Shown here one piece after another: positions 50,353 to 60,705 of a stretch of DNA of 64,000 nt. The position numbers were made by a program, and so were the translations under genes. The number at the start of each line of letters is the position of its first letter. Within the stretch, counting starts at the first letter, position 1. This stretch comes from Mycobacterium gordonae (GTDB lineage Bacteria > Actinomycetota > Actinomycetes > Mycobacteriales > Mycobacteriaceae): NCBI RefSeq assembly GCF_017086405.1, contig NZ_CP070973.1, positions 6,914,739 to 6,978,738 of the forward strand, written 5' to 3'. The notes beneath the pieces are model-generated. The model did no database searches. It was not told the origin of the DNA and saw only the letters and a program-made list of their open reading frames with translations.

Positions 50353-51936
50353 CTAGACCGGAATGAGCCCGTGCTTACGCCCCAGCCGTGTCCAGCTCTG
50401 CTTGTCCCGCAACAGATGCAATGACCGGCGCAGCAGCAACCGGGTCTGGTGCGGGTCGATCACCGCGTCGATGAACCCGCGCTCCGCGGCGATCCACGGA
50501 ATAGCCATGTTGAGGTTGTAGCCCTCGATGAAATCCTTCTTGATCTGCTGCACCTCGGGCGCGGTCGGGTCCGGGAAGCGCTTCACCAGCAGCTGCGCGG
50601 CACCTTCTGCGCCGATCACCGCGATGCGCGCGGTGGGCCAGGCGAAGTTGAAGTCGGCGGTCAGCTGCCGGGAACCCATCACCGCGTAGGCGCCGCCGTA
50701 GGACTTGCGGATGGTGATGGTCACCTTCGGCACGTCGGCTTCGACCACCGAGTACAGGAACCGGCCGCCGCGCTTGATAATGCCCCGCTTCTCCTCCTCG
50801 GCGCCCGGCAGGAACCCGGGCGTGTCCACCACGAACACCAGCGGGATCTGGAACGAGTCGCAGAACCTGATGAACCGCGCCGCCTTGTCGGAAGCCTCGT
50901 TGTCGATCGCCCCGGACAGGTGCATGGGCTGGTTGGCGATCACACCCACCGGGCGGCCGTCGACCCGGGCATAACCGGTGATGATGGCCGGCCCGTGCTG
51001 CGCCGCGACCTCCAGGAAGTCGCCGTCGTCGAAGATGCGCAGCAGGATCTCGTGCATGTCGTAGGCCGCGTTGTCGGAGTCCGGCACGATCGAGTCGAGT
51101 TCCAGGTCGGTCGGGGTGATCTCCGGTTCCAGCCCGGGATTGATGACCGGCGGCTTGGTGAAGCAGTTGGACGGCAGAAACGACAAGAACTCGCGCACGT
51201 ACTGGAACGCCTCGGCCTCGGAGTTCACCACCTGGTGGATGTTGCCGTAGCGGGCCTGCGCGTCGGAGCCACCGAGCTCGTCGAGCGTGACGTCCTCACC
51301 GGTGACCTCGCGGATCACGTCGGGACCGGTGACGAAGAAGTAGCCCTGGTCACGCACCGAGACCAGCAGGTCGTCCTGGATCGGCGAATACACCGCTCCC
51401 CCGGCGCACTTGCCGAAGATCAGGGAGATCTGCGGCACCACCCCGGACAGCGCCTCGTGACGCTGGCCCAGCTCGGCGTACCACGCCAGCGAGGTGACCG
51501 CGTCCTGGATGCGGGCGCCACCGGAGTCCTGGATACCGACGATCGGACAGCCGACCATCGCACACCACTCCATCAGCCGGGCCACCTTGCGGCCGAACAT
51601 CTCCCCGACGGTGCCCTGGAAGACGGTCTGGTCGTGCGAGAAGACCCCGACCGGGCGGCCGTCGATCAGCGCGTGGCCGGTGACCACGCCGTCGCCGTAG
51701 AGCGCGTTGGGGTCACCCGGGGTCTTGCACAGCGCCCCGATCTCGAAGAAAGTGCCCGGGTCGACCAGCGCGTGCACACGGGCTCGCGCACTCGGGATGC
51801 CCTTCTTGTCCCGTTTGGCCGCGGCCTTCTCGCCGCCCGGTTCCTTGGCCTGCTCCAGACGAGCGCGTAGCTCGGCCAGCTTCTCGGCAGTGGAATGTAC
51901 GACGATTGCAGCCGGTTCTGGAGCTAATTCCGTCAC
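50353..51936 (-). CDS. accD4: acyl-CoA carboxylase beta subunit AccD4
   Basis: Carboxyltransferase subunit that, with AccA3 and AccD5/AccE5, makes the carboxylated C24-C26 acyl-CoA used by Pks13 in mycolic acid condensation. It has 527 residues (522 for Rv3799c). The N-terminal crotonase-fold half has QDSGGARIQDAVTSLAWYAE and FGKCAGGAVYSP, the acyl-CoA oxyanion region. The C-terminal half has VDTPGFLPGAEEEKRGIIKR and SYGGAYAVMGSRQL, the biotin-side oxyanion region. The GTG start at 51936 directly abuts the pks13 stop, so translation is coupled and the fadD32-pks13-accD4 operon is intact in order. Confidence 0.95.
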   Translation of the reverse strand: MTELAPEPAAIVVHSTAEKLAELRARLEQAKEPGGEKAAAKRDKKGIPSARARVHALVDPGTFFEIGALCKTPGDPNALYGDGVVTGHALIDGRPVGVFSHDQTVFQGTVGEMFGRKVARLMEWCAMVGCPIVGIQDSGGARIQDAVTSLAWYAELGQRHEALSGVVPQISLIFGKCAGGAVYSPIQDDLLVSVRDQGYFFVTGPDVIREVTGEDVTLDELGGSDAQARYGNIHQVVNSEAEAFQYVREFLSFLPSNCFTKPPVINPGLEPEITPTDLELDSIVPDSDNAAYDMHEILLRIFDDGDFLEVAAQHGPAIITGYARVDGRPVGVIANQPMHLSGAIDNEASDKAARFIRFCDSFQIPLVFVVDTPGFLPGAEEEKRGIIKRGGRFLYSVVEADVPKVTITIRKSYGGAYAVMGSRQLTADFNFAWPTARIAVIGAEGAAQLLVKRFPDPTAPEVQQIKKDFIEGYNLNMAIPWIAAERGFIDAVIDPHQTRLLLRRSLHLLRDKQSWTRLGRKHGLIPV

Positions 51937-54900
51937 TTACTTCCCCACCTCACTAGCCAGTTCAGATTCGATGTCGTCCAGCGCGCGGCTCATGTGCTCG
52001 CCCACCTTGGCGATGATCGGCTCGTCGATGGCCTGAATGTGCTCGCCACCGATCGGAACGACCTCCAGGTCGGCAACGTACTCACCCCAGCCGCCGTCGG
52101 GCTTGCGGATGCCGTACCGCGGCTCGAACATGATCGCGTCGTCATGGTATCGATCGGCCATGTAGAGGGTGACGTGGCCGTCGAACGGCTGGATCTCGGC
52201 GGTGTCGATCGCCCGGTTGTCCAGGTACGACGTGCGCTGGTGCTCGATGATGCCGGCCGGGATCTGCACGCCGCTCTGGCTGACGGCGTCCAGCACGAAA
52301 CGCACCTGGCCGTCGTCGTCGAGCTCCTCGAGCTGCTCGTACGGGATCGCCGGGATGGTGACGTTGAACGTCTTCTCGGCGAACTTGGCGTAACGGTCCC
52401 AGCGCTTGCGGACCTCTTCCTTGGTCTGCGGGATCTCCTCGCCGGCGCGCACCGCGTCGATCAGGCCGACCCACTTGACGTCCTTGCCCAGGCGCTTCAA
52501 CCCAATCGCGCACGCGTAGGCCAGCACCCCGCCCAGCGACCAGCCGGCCAGAATGTAGGGCCCGTCGCCCTGCATCTCGACGAGCTTCGGGACGTACTGC
52601 GCGGCACGTTCTTCGATCGACCCCTCGACTCGTTCGAGACCGTACATCGGCGTGTCCGACGGCAACCGTTTGAGCAGCGGCTCGTACACCACCGTCGAGC
52701 CACCGGCGGGGTGGAACACGAATACCGGTGTGCGCGAGCTGCCCTCCTGGGGCGGCCGCAGGGTGCGCACGAAGCCGTCGATCACGCCGGCCTCCAGGTA
52801 GTTACGCACCTTCTCTGCCAGCGCCTCGATCGTGTCCGAACTCTGCACGTCCTGGACCGTGATCGGCCCTTCGGCGCGCTCGGAGAGCCGCTGCGCCATC
52901 TTGGCGGCCTTCTCGTCGTCGAGCTTGGGCAACGGGTTGAAGATGCCGCCGGCGGATTTTCCGGTGACCACCGCCCAGGTCGCGAAGACGACGCGTTCGG
53001 CGGCGTCCCGGGGCGGGACATCGGAGTTGAGCGCCTTGGCCACGGCCTCCTGGCTGAGTGCACCCGCCGTGGGCTTTTCGCCGTTCCCGGCGGCGCCGTT
53101 GGTGCCCGGGCCGGTGGGATTGGTCGGTGGCGGCGGGATCGGCACGTCCGACGGGGGTGGCGACCCATCCGAGGGCGCTGCCTCCGCCACGGGTTCGGGC
53201 TGGGTCTGCGGCTCGGCCTGCGGGTCGGGCGCCGGCGCCACCAGGTTGGCCGGTGATGCCCCACTGATCAGCTCGGCCTGCGCCCGCGCTATTTCCTCGG
53301 CGGTCTGCGTCTTCTGGTATTCGTGCAGCTGCTCGACCTCGTCGCGGTGCTCGATCGCGTACTCGATCAGCTTCTCCACCGCGTAGAGATTGGCGTCGCG
53401 CACCGCCGTCAGCTGAATCGGCGGCAGGTCGAAGTCGTATTCGACGCGGTTCTTGATCCGCACCGCCATCAGCGAGTCCAGGCCGAGCTCGATCAGCGGC
53501 ACCTCCCAGGGCAGGTCCTCGGCTCATACCCCATCGCCGCGGCCACGATGGTGCCCAGCCGCTCGGCGATCGTCTCGCCGGAGTCCGGCGACCAGCGGCC
53601 GACATCCGACGGCAGGTAGCGGTTGGTCAAGCTATCGGTCAGCGTCTCGGCGTCGTCCTCTTCCACAACCGCCACCGACGACGTGCCCGACTCGGCTGCC
53701 GCGATCGCCGTGCCGGCCCCGACGGCCGCGGGCAGTACCGCCTCGGAACCGCCACGAGCGACCAGCGCGTCGTAGACCAGGGTGAAGGACTCGTCGATGC
53801 GGGCGTGCACCTGCACCGAGGCGCCGCCGGGATGCCGGGTCAGCGTCGTCACCAACCGGGCACCCTCGCCGGGCACCGCGCGCTGTTCGGCGGCCGTCAG
53901 CGTTGCGTCCGGCAGCACCGCCGACGCGGCCGCTTTGACCAGCGCCACCAGATCGGGCGTCTTCTCCCGCGGGGAGTACTCCCACACATGGCGACCGTCG
54001 GGCAGGGCAACGTGGGCGCCCGGCATCAAGATCGAGCCATCGCCGGCGAAATGCGCGTCCAGCCAGTGCTCTTTGCGCTTGAACCGGGTCGGCGGGATGT
54101 TCGCGTAGTCCTCCGGTCCGTTGGCCCGGGTGAACAGCGTCCGCACGTCGAGGTCGTGGCCGTGCACGAACAGCTGCGCCATGGTCGAGATCATCGACTC
54201 GACCTCGTCCTGCTTGCGGGCCAGCGTCGGGATCAGCTGGGCGTCATGCAGCCCGGCCGATGCGGTGGTGAGACCGACCTGCATCAGCGCCACCGGGTTG
54301 GGTGCGAGCTCCAGGAAGGTGGTGTGCCCGCTGTCGACGGCGTTGCGGATGCCGTGGGTGAAGTAGACGCTGTGCCGCAGCCCCTTCTTCCAGTAGTCGA
54401 CGTCGTGGATCGGCTCGCCGCCGGGTTTGATGTAGCGGCCCTCGTGCACCGTGGAGTAGATGCCGCAGGTGGGGCTCATCGCCTTGATGCCCTGCAACTC
54501 GGCGGCGAGTTCGCCGAGCAGCGGGTCCATCTGCTGGGTGTGGCTGGCGCCCTTGGTCTGGAACTTGCGGGCGAACTTGCCCTCGGATTCAGCGCGGGCG
54601 ATGATCGCGTCGACCTGCTCGGGCGGGCCGCCGATGACGGTCTGGGTGGGCGCGGCGTAGACGCATACTTCCAGGTCCGGGAAGTCGGAGAACACCGTCT
54701 TGATCTCGTCGGCCGAGTACTCCACCAGCGCCATCAACCGGATGTACTCGCCGAACAGCATCGCCTCGCCCTCGCCCATCAGGTGCGAACGCGAGCAGAT
54801 GGTGCGGGTGGCGTCCTGCAGCGACAGGCCGCCGGCGAAGTACGCCGACGCCGCCTCGCCCAGCGACTGCCCGACCACCGCGGCGGGCTTGGCGCCGTGG

Positions 54901-57272
54901 TGTTTGAGCAGCTCACCGAGGGCGATCTGGATCGCGAAGATGGTGACCTGGGTGGTCTCGATGCCGTAGTCCTGCGAGTCGTCCAGGATCAGCTCGAGCA
55001 CCGAGTAGCCCAGTTCGTCCTGGACCAGCGCGTCGACCTTCTCGATCCACTCCGCGAACACCGGATTGCGCAGGTACAGGCTCTTGCCCATCTTGCGGTG
55101 CTGCGCGCCGAAACCGGCGAGCACCCAGACCGGGCCGTTGGTCACCGGGCCGTCGGTGCTGAACACGTTCGGCCGCTGCTTGCCCTCGGCGATCGCGCGC
55201 AGTCCCTTGATCGCTTCTTCGTGGTCGTGGGCCAGCACCACCGCGCGCGAGCGGCCGTGGTTGCGGCGCGACAGCGAGCGGCCGATCGACTCCAGCGACG
55301 ACGCCTGCCCCTCGGGGCTCTCCATCCAGTCCGCGAGCTCGGCGGCCGCGGCCTTCTTGCGCGAGGTCAGGAACGCCGAGATCGCCAAGGGGATGGTGGG
55401 GGGCGGAAGTTCCTGCCCGGCAAGCTCTTCCAGCGCCGCTTCCTTGAGCGCCAGGGCCTCTTCGGTGACGCCCGGCAGCTCGTACGCGTCCTCCGCGGCG
55501 GCCGGCGCGTCGTCGTCGATGATCTCGCCGTATTCGTCGAAGCGCAGCGAGTGACCGACACCTTCGGTGAGCTCGCCACCGGCGGACACCACGGCGGCCT
55601 GCGGCGCGGCCACCGGCTCCTCGTGCTCCCGCTCGATGACGTCGCGCGGCAGCACCTCGCGCACCACCAGGTGGGCGTTGGCGCCGCCGAAGCCGAAGCT
55701 CGACACCCCGGCCAGCGCGTAGCCGCCGTAACGGGGCCAGTCGGTGGCCTGGTCGACGACCTTCAGGCGCATGGCGTCGAAGTCGATGTAGGGGCTGGGT
55801 CCGGCGAAGTTGATCGACGGCGGCAGCTTGTCGTGCTGCAGCGCCAGCACGACCTTGGCCATGCTGGCCGCGCCGGCGGCGGACTCCAGGTGTCCGACAT
55901 TGGTCTTGATCGCGCCGAGCAGCGCAGGCCGGTCCGCGGGACGTCCCTTGCCGACGACGCGGCCCAGCGCCTCGGCCTCGATCGGGTCACCCAGGATGGT
56001 GCCGGTGCCGTGCGCCTCGATGTAGTCGACGCTGCGCGGGTCGATGCCGGCGTCCTTGTAGGCCCGGCGCAGCACCTCGGCCTGGGCGTCCTGGTTGGGC
56101 GCGATCAGGCCGTTGGAGCGGCCGTCGTGGTTGACGGCGCTACCGGCGATGACGGCCAGGATCTGGTCGCCGTCGCGGCGCGCGTCGTCGACGCGCTTGA
56201 GCACCAGCATGCCGCCGCCCTCGGAGCGGGTGTAGCCGTCGGCGTCGGCGGAGAACGACTTGATCCGGCCGTCCGGCGCCAGCACCGCGCCGATCTCGTC
56301 GAAACCAAGCGTCACCGCGGGAGTGACCAGCGCGTTCACGCCGCCGGCCACCACCACGTCGGCCTCGCCGTTGCGCAGCGCCTGCACGCCCTGGTGGATC
56401 GCCACCAGCGAACTCGAGCAGGCGGTGTCGACCATTACCGACGGGCCGCGGAAATCGAAGAAGTACGACACCCGGTTGGCGATGACCGCGCCCGAGTTGC
56501 CGGTGATCGCGTACGGATGCGCGACGGTCGGGTCCGAGATAGCCAGGAAGCCGTAGTCGTTGTTGGTGACCCCGACGAAGACGCCGACCGATTCACCGCG
56601 CAGGCTGGACGCCGGAATGCGGGCGTACTCGAGCGCCTCCCAGGTCAGTTCCAACGCCATCCGCTGCTGCGGGTCGATGTTGTCGGCCTCGGTCTTGGCG
56701 ACCGCGAAGAACTCGGAGTCGAAACCCTTGATGTCTTTGAGGTAGCCGCCCCGGGTGCGGGCCTGGGCGACCCGCTCGGCCAGCCGCGGCTCCTCCAGGA
56801 ACTCCGACCAGCGGCCCTCGGGCAAGTCGGTGATGGCGTCGCGGCCTTCCATCAGCGCCGCCCAGGTCTCGTCCGGGGTGTTCATGTCGCCGGGGAGGCG
56901 GGTGGACAGACCCACGATCGCGATGTCGACGCGTTCGGCCGGGCCGGTGCGGGTCCAGTCGGCGGCGTCGGAGTCATCCTCGGCCGATTCGGGCTCGCCC
57001 TCGATGATGCGGGTGGCCAGCGACTCGATGGTCGGGTGCTGGAAGGCCACGGCCACTGACAGCGTGACACCGGTCAGGTCCTCGATGTCGGCGGCCATCG
57101 CGACGGCATCGCGCGACGCCAGACCCAGCTCCACCATCGGCACGGACTCGTCGATCGAGTCCGGGGACTTCCCGACGGCCTTGCCCACCCACTCGCGCAA
57201 CCATTTGCGCATCTCGGGGACCGTCATTTCCGGCTTATTCGCGGGCGAATTCTCCTGGCTTGTGTCAGACAT
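51937..57272 (-). CDS. pks13: mycolic acid condensing polyketide synthase Pks13, split by a one-base frameshift
   Basis: Joins the meromycolate (from FadD32) with the carboxylated alpha-branch acyl chain and transfers the product to trehalose. From the ATG at 57272 the order is ACP1 (Ser53 in LGLASRD), ketosynthase (Cys285 in DTACSSS, then EAHGTG and KTNVGH), acyltransferase (GQSLGEAAS), ACP2 and thioesterase (GWSLGG). One C is missing from the plus strand between 53520 and 53521, so the first frame ends at 53493 with CPGRCR instead of EDLPWEVP. The second frame continues with LIELGLDSLMAVRI (ACP2) and the thioesterase to 51937. Repaired length is about 1778 residues (1733 in Rv3800c); the excess lies in a Pro-rich ACP2-thioesterase linker. 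The gene is essential in mycobacteria, so the break is probably a sequence error. Confidence 0.93.
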
Positions 57273-57292
57273 CAGCTACCTTGTTCAGTCGA

Positions 57293-59182
57293 TCAGTCAG
57301 AGGTGGCGAAGGTGGTCGCGGAGTTCACACCACTGCGCAAACTGCCGTCCAGGTAGGCCGTGCGGCAGGCGCGGCGGCCGATCTTGCCACTGGAGGTTCG
57401 GGGAATCGAGCCGGCCTGGACCAGCAGCACGTCGCGCACCGTCACCCCGTGCCCGACGGCGATGGCCGCGCGGATGTCGTCGGCGATCGGCTGGTACTCG
57501 AGCTTGTGAGTGCCCGCGGCCCGCTCGCCGACGATCACCAACTGCTCGGAGGTGTCTTCGGCGTCGAACTTCAGCCCGGCGTGCGGGTCGTCGTAGACCT
57601 TCTGCGGCAACTCGTTGGCCGGCACCGAGAATGCGGCCACGTAGCCCACCCGCAACGCCTTGGTGGATTCCTGCGCGGTGAACTCGAGGTCCTGCGGGTA
57701 GTGGTTACGCCCGTCGATGATGACGAGGTCCTTGATCCGGCCGGCGATGTACAGGTGGCCGTTGTGGTAGGTGCCGTAGTCACCGGTGCGCACCCACAGC
57801 GCGTCGTCGGGGGCGCCTTCGGCGTGCGACTCGCTGACCCGCGACTTGAGGATGTTCTTGAATATGTTGGCGGTCTCGTCTTCCTTGCCCCAGTAGCCGA
57901 CGCCCAGGTTATTGCCGTGCAGCCAGATCTCGCCGATCTGGCCGTCCGGCAGCTCGCTGGCCGCCTCGGCGTCCACGATGACCGCCCACTCGTCGACGCC
58001 GATCTTGCCCGCGGAGACCTGCGCGACAGCTTTCGGCGAGTCAGCGGCCACCTCCACGAAGCGTTGCTGGTTCAATTCGTCGCGGTCGACGTGGATGACG
58101 GTGGGCGACTCGTCCATCGGCGTGGTGGAGACGAACAGCGTCGCCTCCGCCAGGCCGTAGGACGGCTTGACCGCGGTCGGCCGCAGGCCGTAGGGCTCGA
58201 AAGCCTTGAAGAACTTGCGCAGCGACGACGGCGACACCGGCTCGCTGCCGTTGAGGATGCCCTTGACGTTGCTGAGGTCCAGGGGCGGCTCGTCGTCGCG
58301 GGGCAGACCGCGCACCGCGGCGTGCTCGAAGGCGAAGTTGGGTGCGGCCGAGAACGTTCCCCCGGTCTCGCCGGGCTTGCGGGCCAGTTCGCGGATCCAT
58401 CGGCCGGGGCGGCGTACGAAGGCGGCCGGCGTCATGAACGTGAAGCTCTGGCCCAGCACCGAGGTCAGCAGGACTGTGATCAGTCCCATGTCGTGGAAGA
58501 ACGGCAGCCAGCTGACGCCGCGGTCGCCTTCCTGGCCTTCCAGCGCGTTGAGCACCTGCACCACATTGGTGGGCAGGTTCAGGTGGGTGATCTGCACACC
58601 GGTCGGGGTGCGGGTGGAGCCGGAGGTGTACTGCAGGTAGGCGGTGGTGGTCTCGTCGGCGTCGGGCTCGACCCAGGTGGAGGCGACCTCGGTGGGAACC
58701 GCGTCGACGGCGATGACCCGAGGACGTTCCTTGGCCGAACGGGCACGGATGAACTTGCGCACACCTTCGGCGGATTCGGTCGTGGTCAGGATCGTCGACG
58801 GAGTGCAGTCGTCGAGCACCGCATGCAGACGACCGACGTGGCCGGGCTCGGAGGGGTCGAACAGCGGAACCGCGATCCGGCCGGAGTACAGCGCGCCGAA
58901 GAAGGACACCATGTAGTCCAGGTTCTGCGGGCACAGGATGGCGATGCGGTCACCCGGCTGGGTGACCTGCTGTAGCCGGGCGCCCACCGCGCGGTTGCGG
59001 GCGCTGAACTCCGACCACAAGATGTCGCGCTCGATGCCGTCGCGCTCGGTGGAGTAGTCCAGGAACCGGTACGCCAGCTTGTCGCCGCGCACCTTCGCCC
59101 ACTTCTCGACGTGACGAACCAGGTTGGTGTTCGACGGGAACCTGATCTTGCCGTTGACGATAAACGGGTTGTGGTACGCCAT
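57293..59182 (-). CDS. fadD32: long-chain fatty acyl-AMP ligase FadD32
   Basis: Activates meromycolic acid as acyl-adenylate and loads it on ACP1 of Pks13. The sequence matches Rv3801c: the adenylation motif YLQYTSGSTRTPTGVQITH, SWLPFFHDMGL, LNGSEPVS, the YGLAEATLFVS segment, RTGDYG and IPRTSSGKIGRRAC. The ATG at 59182 (629 residues) is preferred because AGGAGAG lies 8 nt upstream; a GTG at 59200 would add 6 residues and resembles the annotated 637-residue M. tuberculosis form. The pks13 ATG follows 20 bp after the stop, so the genes form an operon. Confidence 0.95.
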   Translation of the reverse strand: MAYHNPFIVNGKIRFPSNTNLVRHVEKWAKVRGDKLAYRFLDYSTERDGIERDILWSEFSARNRAVGARLQQVTQPGDRIAILCPQNLDYMVSFFGALYSGRIAVPLFDPSEPGHVGRLHAVLDDCTPSTILTTTESAEGVRKFIRARSAKERPRVIAVDAVPTEVASTWVEPDADETTTAYLQYTSGSTRTPTGVQITHLNLPTNVVQVLNALEGQEGDRGVSWLPFFHDMGLITVLLTSVLGQSFTFMTPAAFVRRPGRWIRELARKPGETGGTFSAAPNFAFEHAAVRGLPRDDEPPLDLSNVKGILNGSEPVSPSSLRKFFKAFEPYGLRPTAVKPSYGLAEATLFVSTTPMDESPTVIHVDRDELNQQRFVEVAADSPKAVAQVSAGKIGVDEWAVIVDAEAASELPDGQIGEIWLHGNNLGVGYWGKEDETANIFKNILKSRVSESHAEGAPDDALWVRTGDYGTYHNGHLYIAGRIKDLVIIDGRNHYPQDLEFTAQESTKALRVGYVAAFSVPANELPQKVYDDPHAGLKFDAEDTSEQLVIVGERAAGTHKLEYQPIADDIRAAIAVGHGVTVRDVLLVQAGSIPRTSSGKIGRRACRTAYLDGSLRSGVNSATTFATSD

Positions 59183-59513
59183 GACGCCCTCTCCTGTCAC
59201 AAACTCACGGTGTTGTCGGCTACACCGACGGGTACTTCTCTCTTTGTCGGCTTGGGCCGACGGTCAACGGGCAAGTGCGAAGCCGACCGAAAAGCTCTGC
59301 GCGCGCAGCCCGGTTACGACCGTCGCCCACACGCGCGGGCGCCTGTCGTAACCGGTTTCGACCCACCCGGGTCAACCACATGCTCTTAATTTTCTCTTAA
59401 TGTTAAGGGGCCAGAGGCGGCAGACCAAATCACAAGGTACGCCTGATCCCTGCTACTACCATCACACCGCGGCCGTGTCCGATAGCTCAGCTATCGAATT
59501 GCGACCCACCGGC
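59183..59513. other. intergenic region upstream of fadD32
   Basis: This 331 bp between culp6 and fadD32 contains no gene. An AT-rich patch at 59384-59407 (CTTAATTTTCTCTTAATG) stands out in the otherwise GC-rich DNA and is the likeliest place for the promoter of the fadD32-pks13-accD4 operon. A small palindrome lies near the culp6 end. Confidence 0.5.
59480..59496. repeat. 17-bp palindrome downstream of culp6
   Basis: CGATAGCT and AGCTATCG flank a single central C, a perfect 8-bp inverted repeat 18 bp after the culp6 stop. It could fold as a 6-bp stem with a 5-nt loop in the culp6 transcript, or act as an operator for the fadD32 side. No T tract follows, so a strong intrinsic terminator is unlikely. 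Confidence 0.45.
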
Positions 59514-60527
59514 TCAGCTGTGCTTGGGATGCGGCGCCTTTTCCAGCACGGTTTGGGCCCAGTTCAACGTCCACTGGGTGGCGGACAGGCCGTTGGAATT
59601 CCAGAAGTCAGTAGTCGCGTACATCGCGTGGATGGGCTGCCCGGCGCCGCCAGCCAAGGTATTCAGCGTGGTCGGGAGGTTCGCGGGGCTGAAGGCCTCC
59701 TTGGGTGCGGCGCAGATCAGGTCGCCCTCGGCGCAGATCTCGTTGGTCCGGTTGTCCAGATCGCCGAAACCGCCCGGCCGCGCACCGGTCATCGTCAGAC
59801 CGAGCCCGGACAGCACCGGCACCTCGTGCAGGGTGATCTCGGCACCGACGCCCGGCGGGGTCGGCGGGACGTTGTTGCCCACGCTCTCCTGACGCCGGCC
59901 GTCGGCGATCAACGTCACACCCAGAACCAGGTCTTCGTCCACGGGACCGAGGCCGTTGCCGATGTCGCTGGCGACGTCGCCGCCGATCACCGCGCCCTGG
60001 GAGAACCCGACGATCACGTAACTGGTCAGCGGGCACCGATTGTTCATGTCGGTCATCGCCTTCACCGTCGCCCGGGTGCCCTCGGCCCGGCTGTCGTTGT
60101 AGCTCATCTGACCGTCGGCGCTGAGCGGATTGCGGAACTGCGCCGTGTAGGGAACGGTGTACGTCTGCACGCGACCCGGCTGGAACTGCTGGCTGATCGG
60201 CCCGGTCACGTTGAGCAGCAAGGCCTTCGGGAACTGTGTCGGGTTCAGCGGGTCGTCCGTCGGCCACGACTCCCAGGTGCCCGGCACCGAGATCAACTGC
60301 ACATCGGGACAGGAGGCGTCCTGGGATGCCGGGCGCGGCTTCTTCGGGTGGGACGTGGTCGGGCCCGAAGGCAACACACCGGGGGGAACCGCACTCGGTG
60401 GCACGTTGGGCTGACGCAACAGCATCACGCCGCCGATGATGACGAGGGCCACCACCAGAGCCATCGAGCCGGCTGCCGCCCAGGCAAGTCGTCGGTGGCG
60501 TTTGCGCCGTGCGCTGTTCTTGGCCAT
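59514..60527 (-). CDS. culp6: cutinase-like envelope phospholipase/thioesterase Culp6
   Basis: Serine hydrolase of the mycolate gene cluster (Rv3802c, 336 residues), with phospholipase A and thioesterase activity, needed for envelope lipid balance. The 337-residue protein has an N-terminal membrane anchor (residues about 15-38, LAWAAAGSMALVVALVIIGG), a Pro-rich linker and a cutinase-fold domain. Ser176 in IVGFSQGAVIGG is the nucleophile; the Asp lies in the EICAEGDLICAA segment and the His in QPIHAMYATTDFW, with Cys pairs conserved. The gene is on the same strand as fadD32 but 331 bp ahead, so it is likely to be transcribed separately or read through. Confidence 0.93.
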   Translation of the reverse strand: MAKNSARRKRHRRLAWAAAGSMALVVALVIIGGVMLLRQPNVPPSAVPPGVLPSGPTTSHPKKPRPASQDASCPDVQLISVPGTWESWPTDDPLNPTQFPKALLLNVTGPISQQFQPGRVQTYTVPYTAQFRNPLSADGQMSYNDSRAEGTRATVKAMTDMNNRCPLTSYVIVGFSQGAVIGGDVASDIGNGLGPVDEDLVLGVTLIADGRRQESVGNNVPPTPPGVGAEITLHEVPVLSGLGLTMTGARPGGFGDLDNRTNEICAEGDLICAAPKEAFSPANLPTTLNTLAGGAGQPIHAMYATTDFWNSNGLSATQWTLNWAQTVLEKAPHPKHS

Positions 60528-60705
60528 CTTCTCCCGCTAACAGAGTCCGGCAGGGACCCTCATCGGATCCCGGCGAATGGGTTGGGCAAGTGCTTTACCA
60601 GGTAACGCACCTTCGCGCCCTACTCACCCGCGCAGCGTGGTGATGCGGACGTACCGCCCTCTGCTGCACTCCCTACACGGTACCGGCCCGCGGAACGAAC
60701 CAGGA

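Noticed and set aside
53805..57059. Forward open frame of more than 1000 codons opposite pks13
   Set aside because: Composition is His/Arg/Gly-rich without domains; the reverse strand encodes conserved Pks13 domains.
57260..58975. Forward open frame opposite fadD32
   Set aside because: Antisense shadow of a conserved enzyme gene; no domain or ribosome site.
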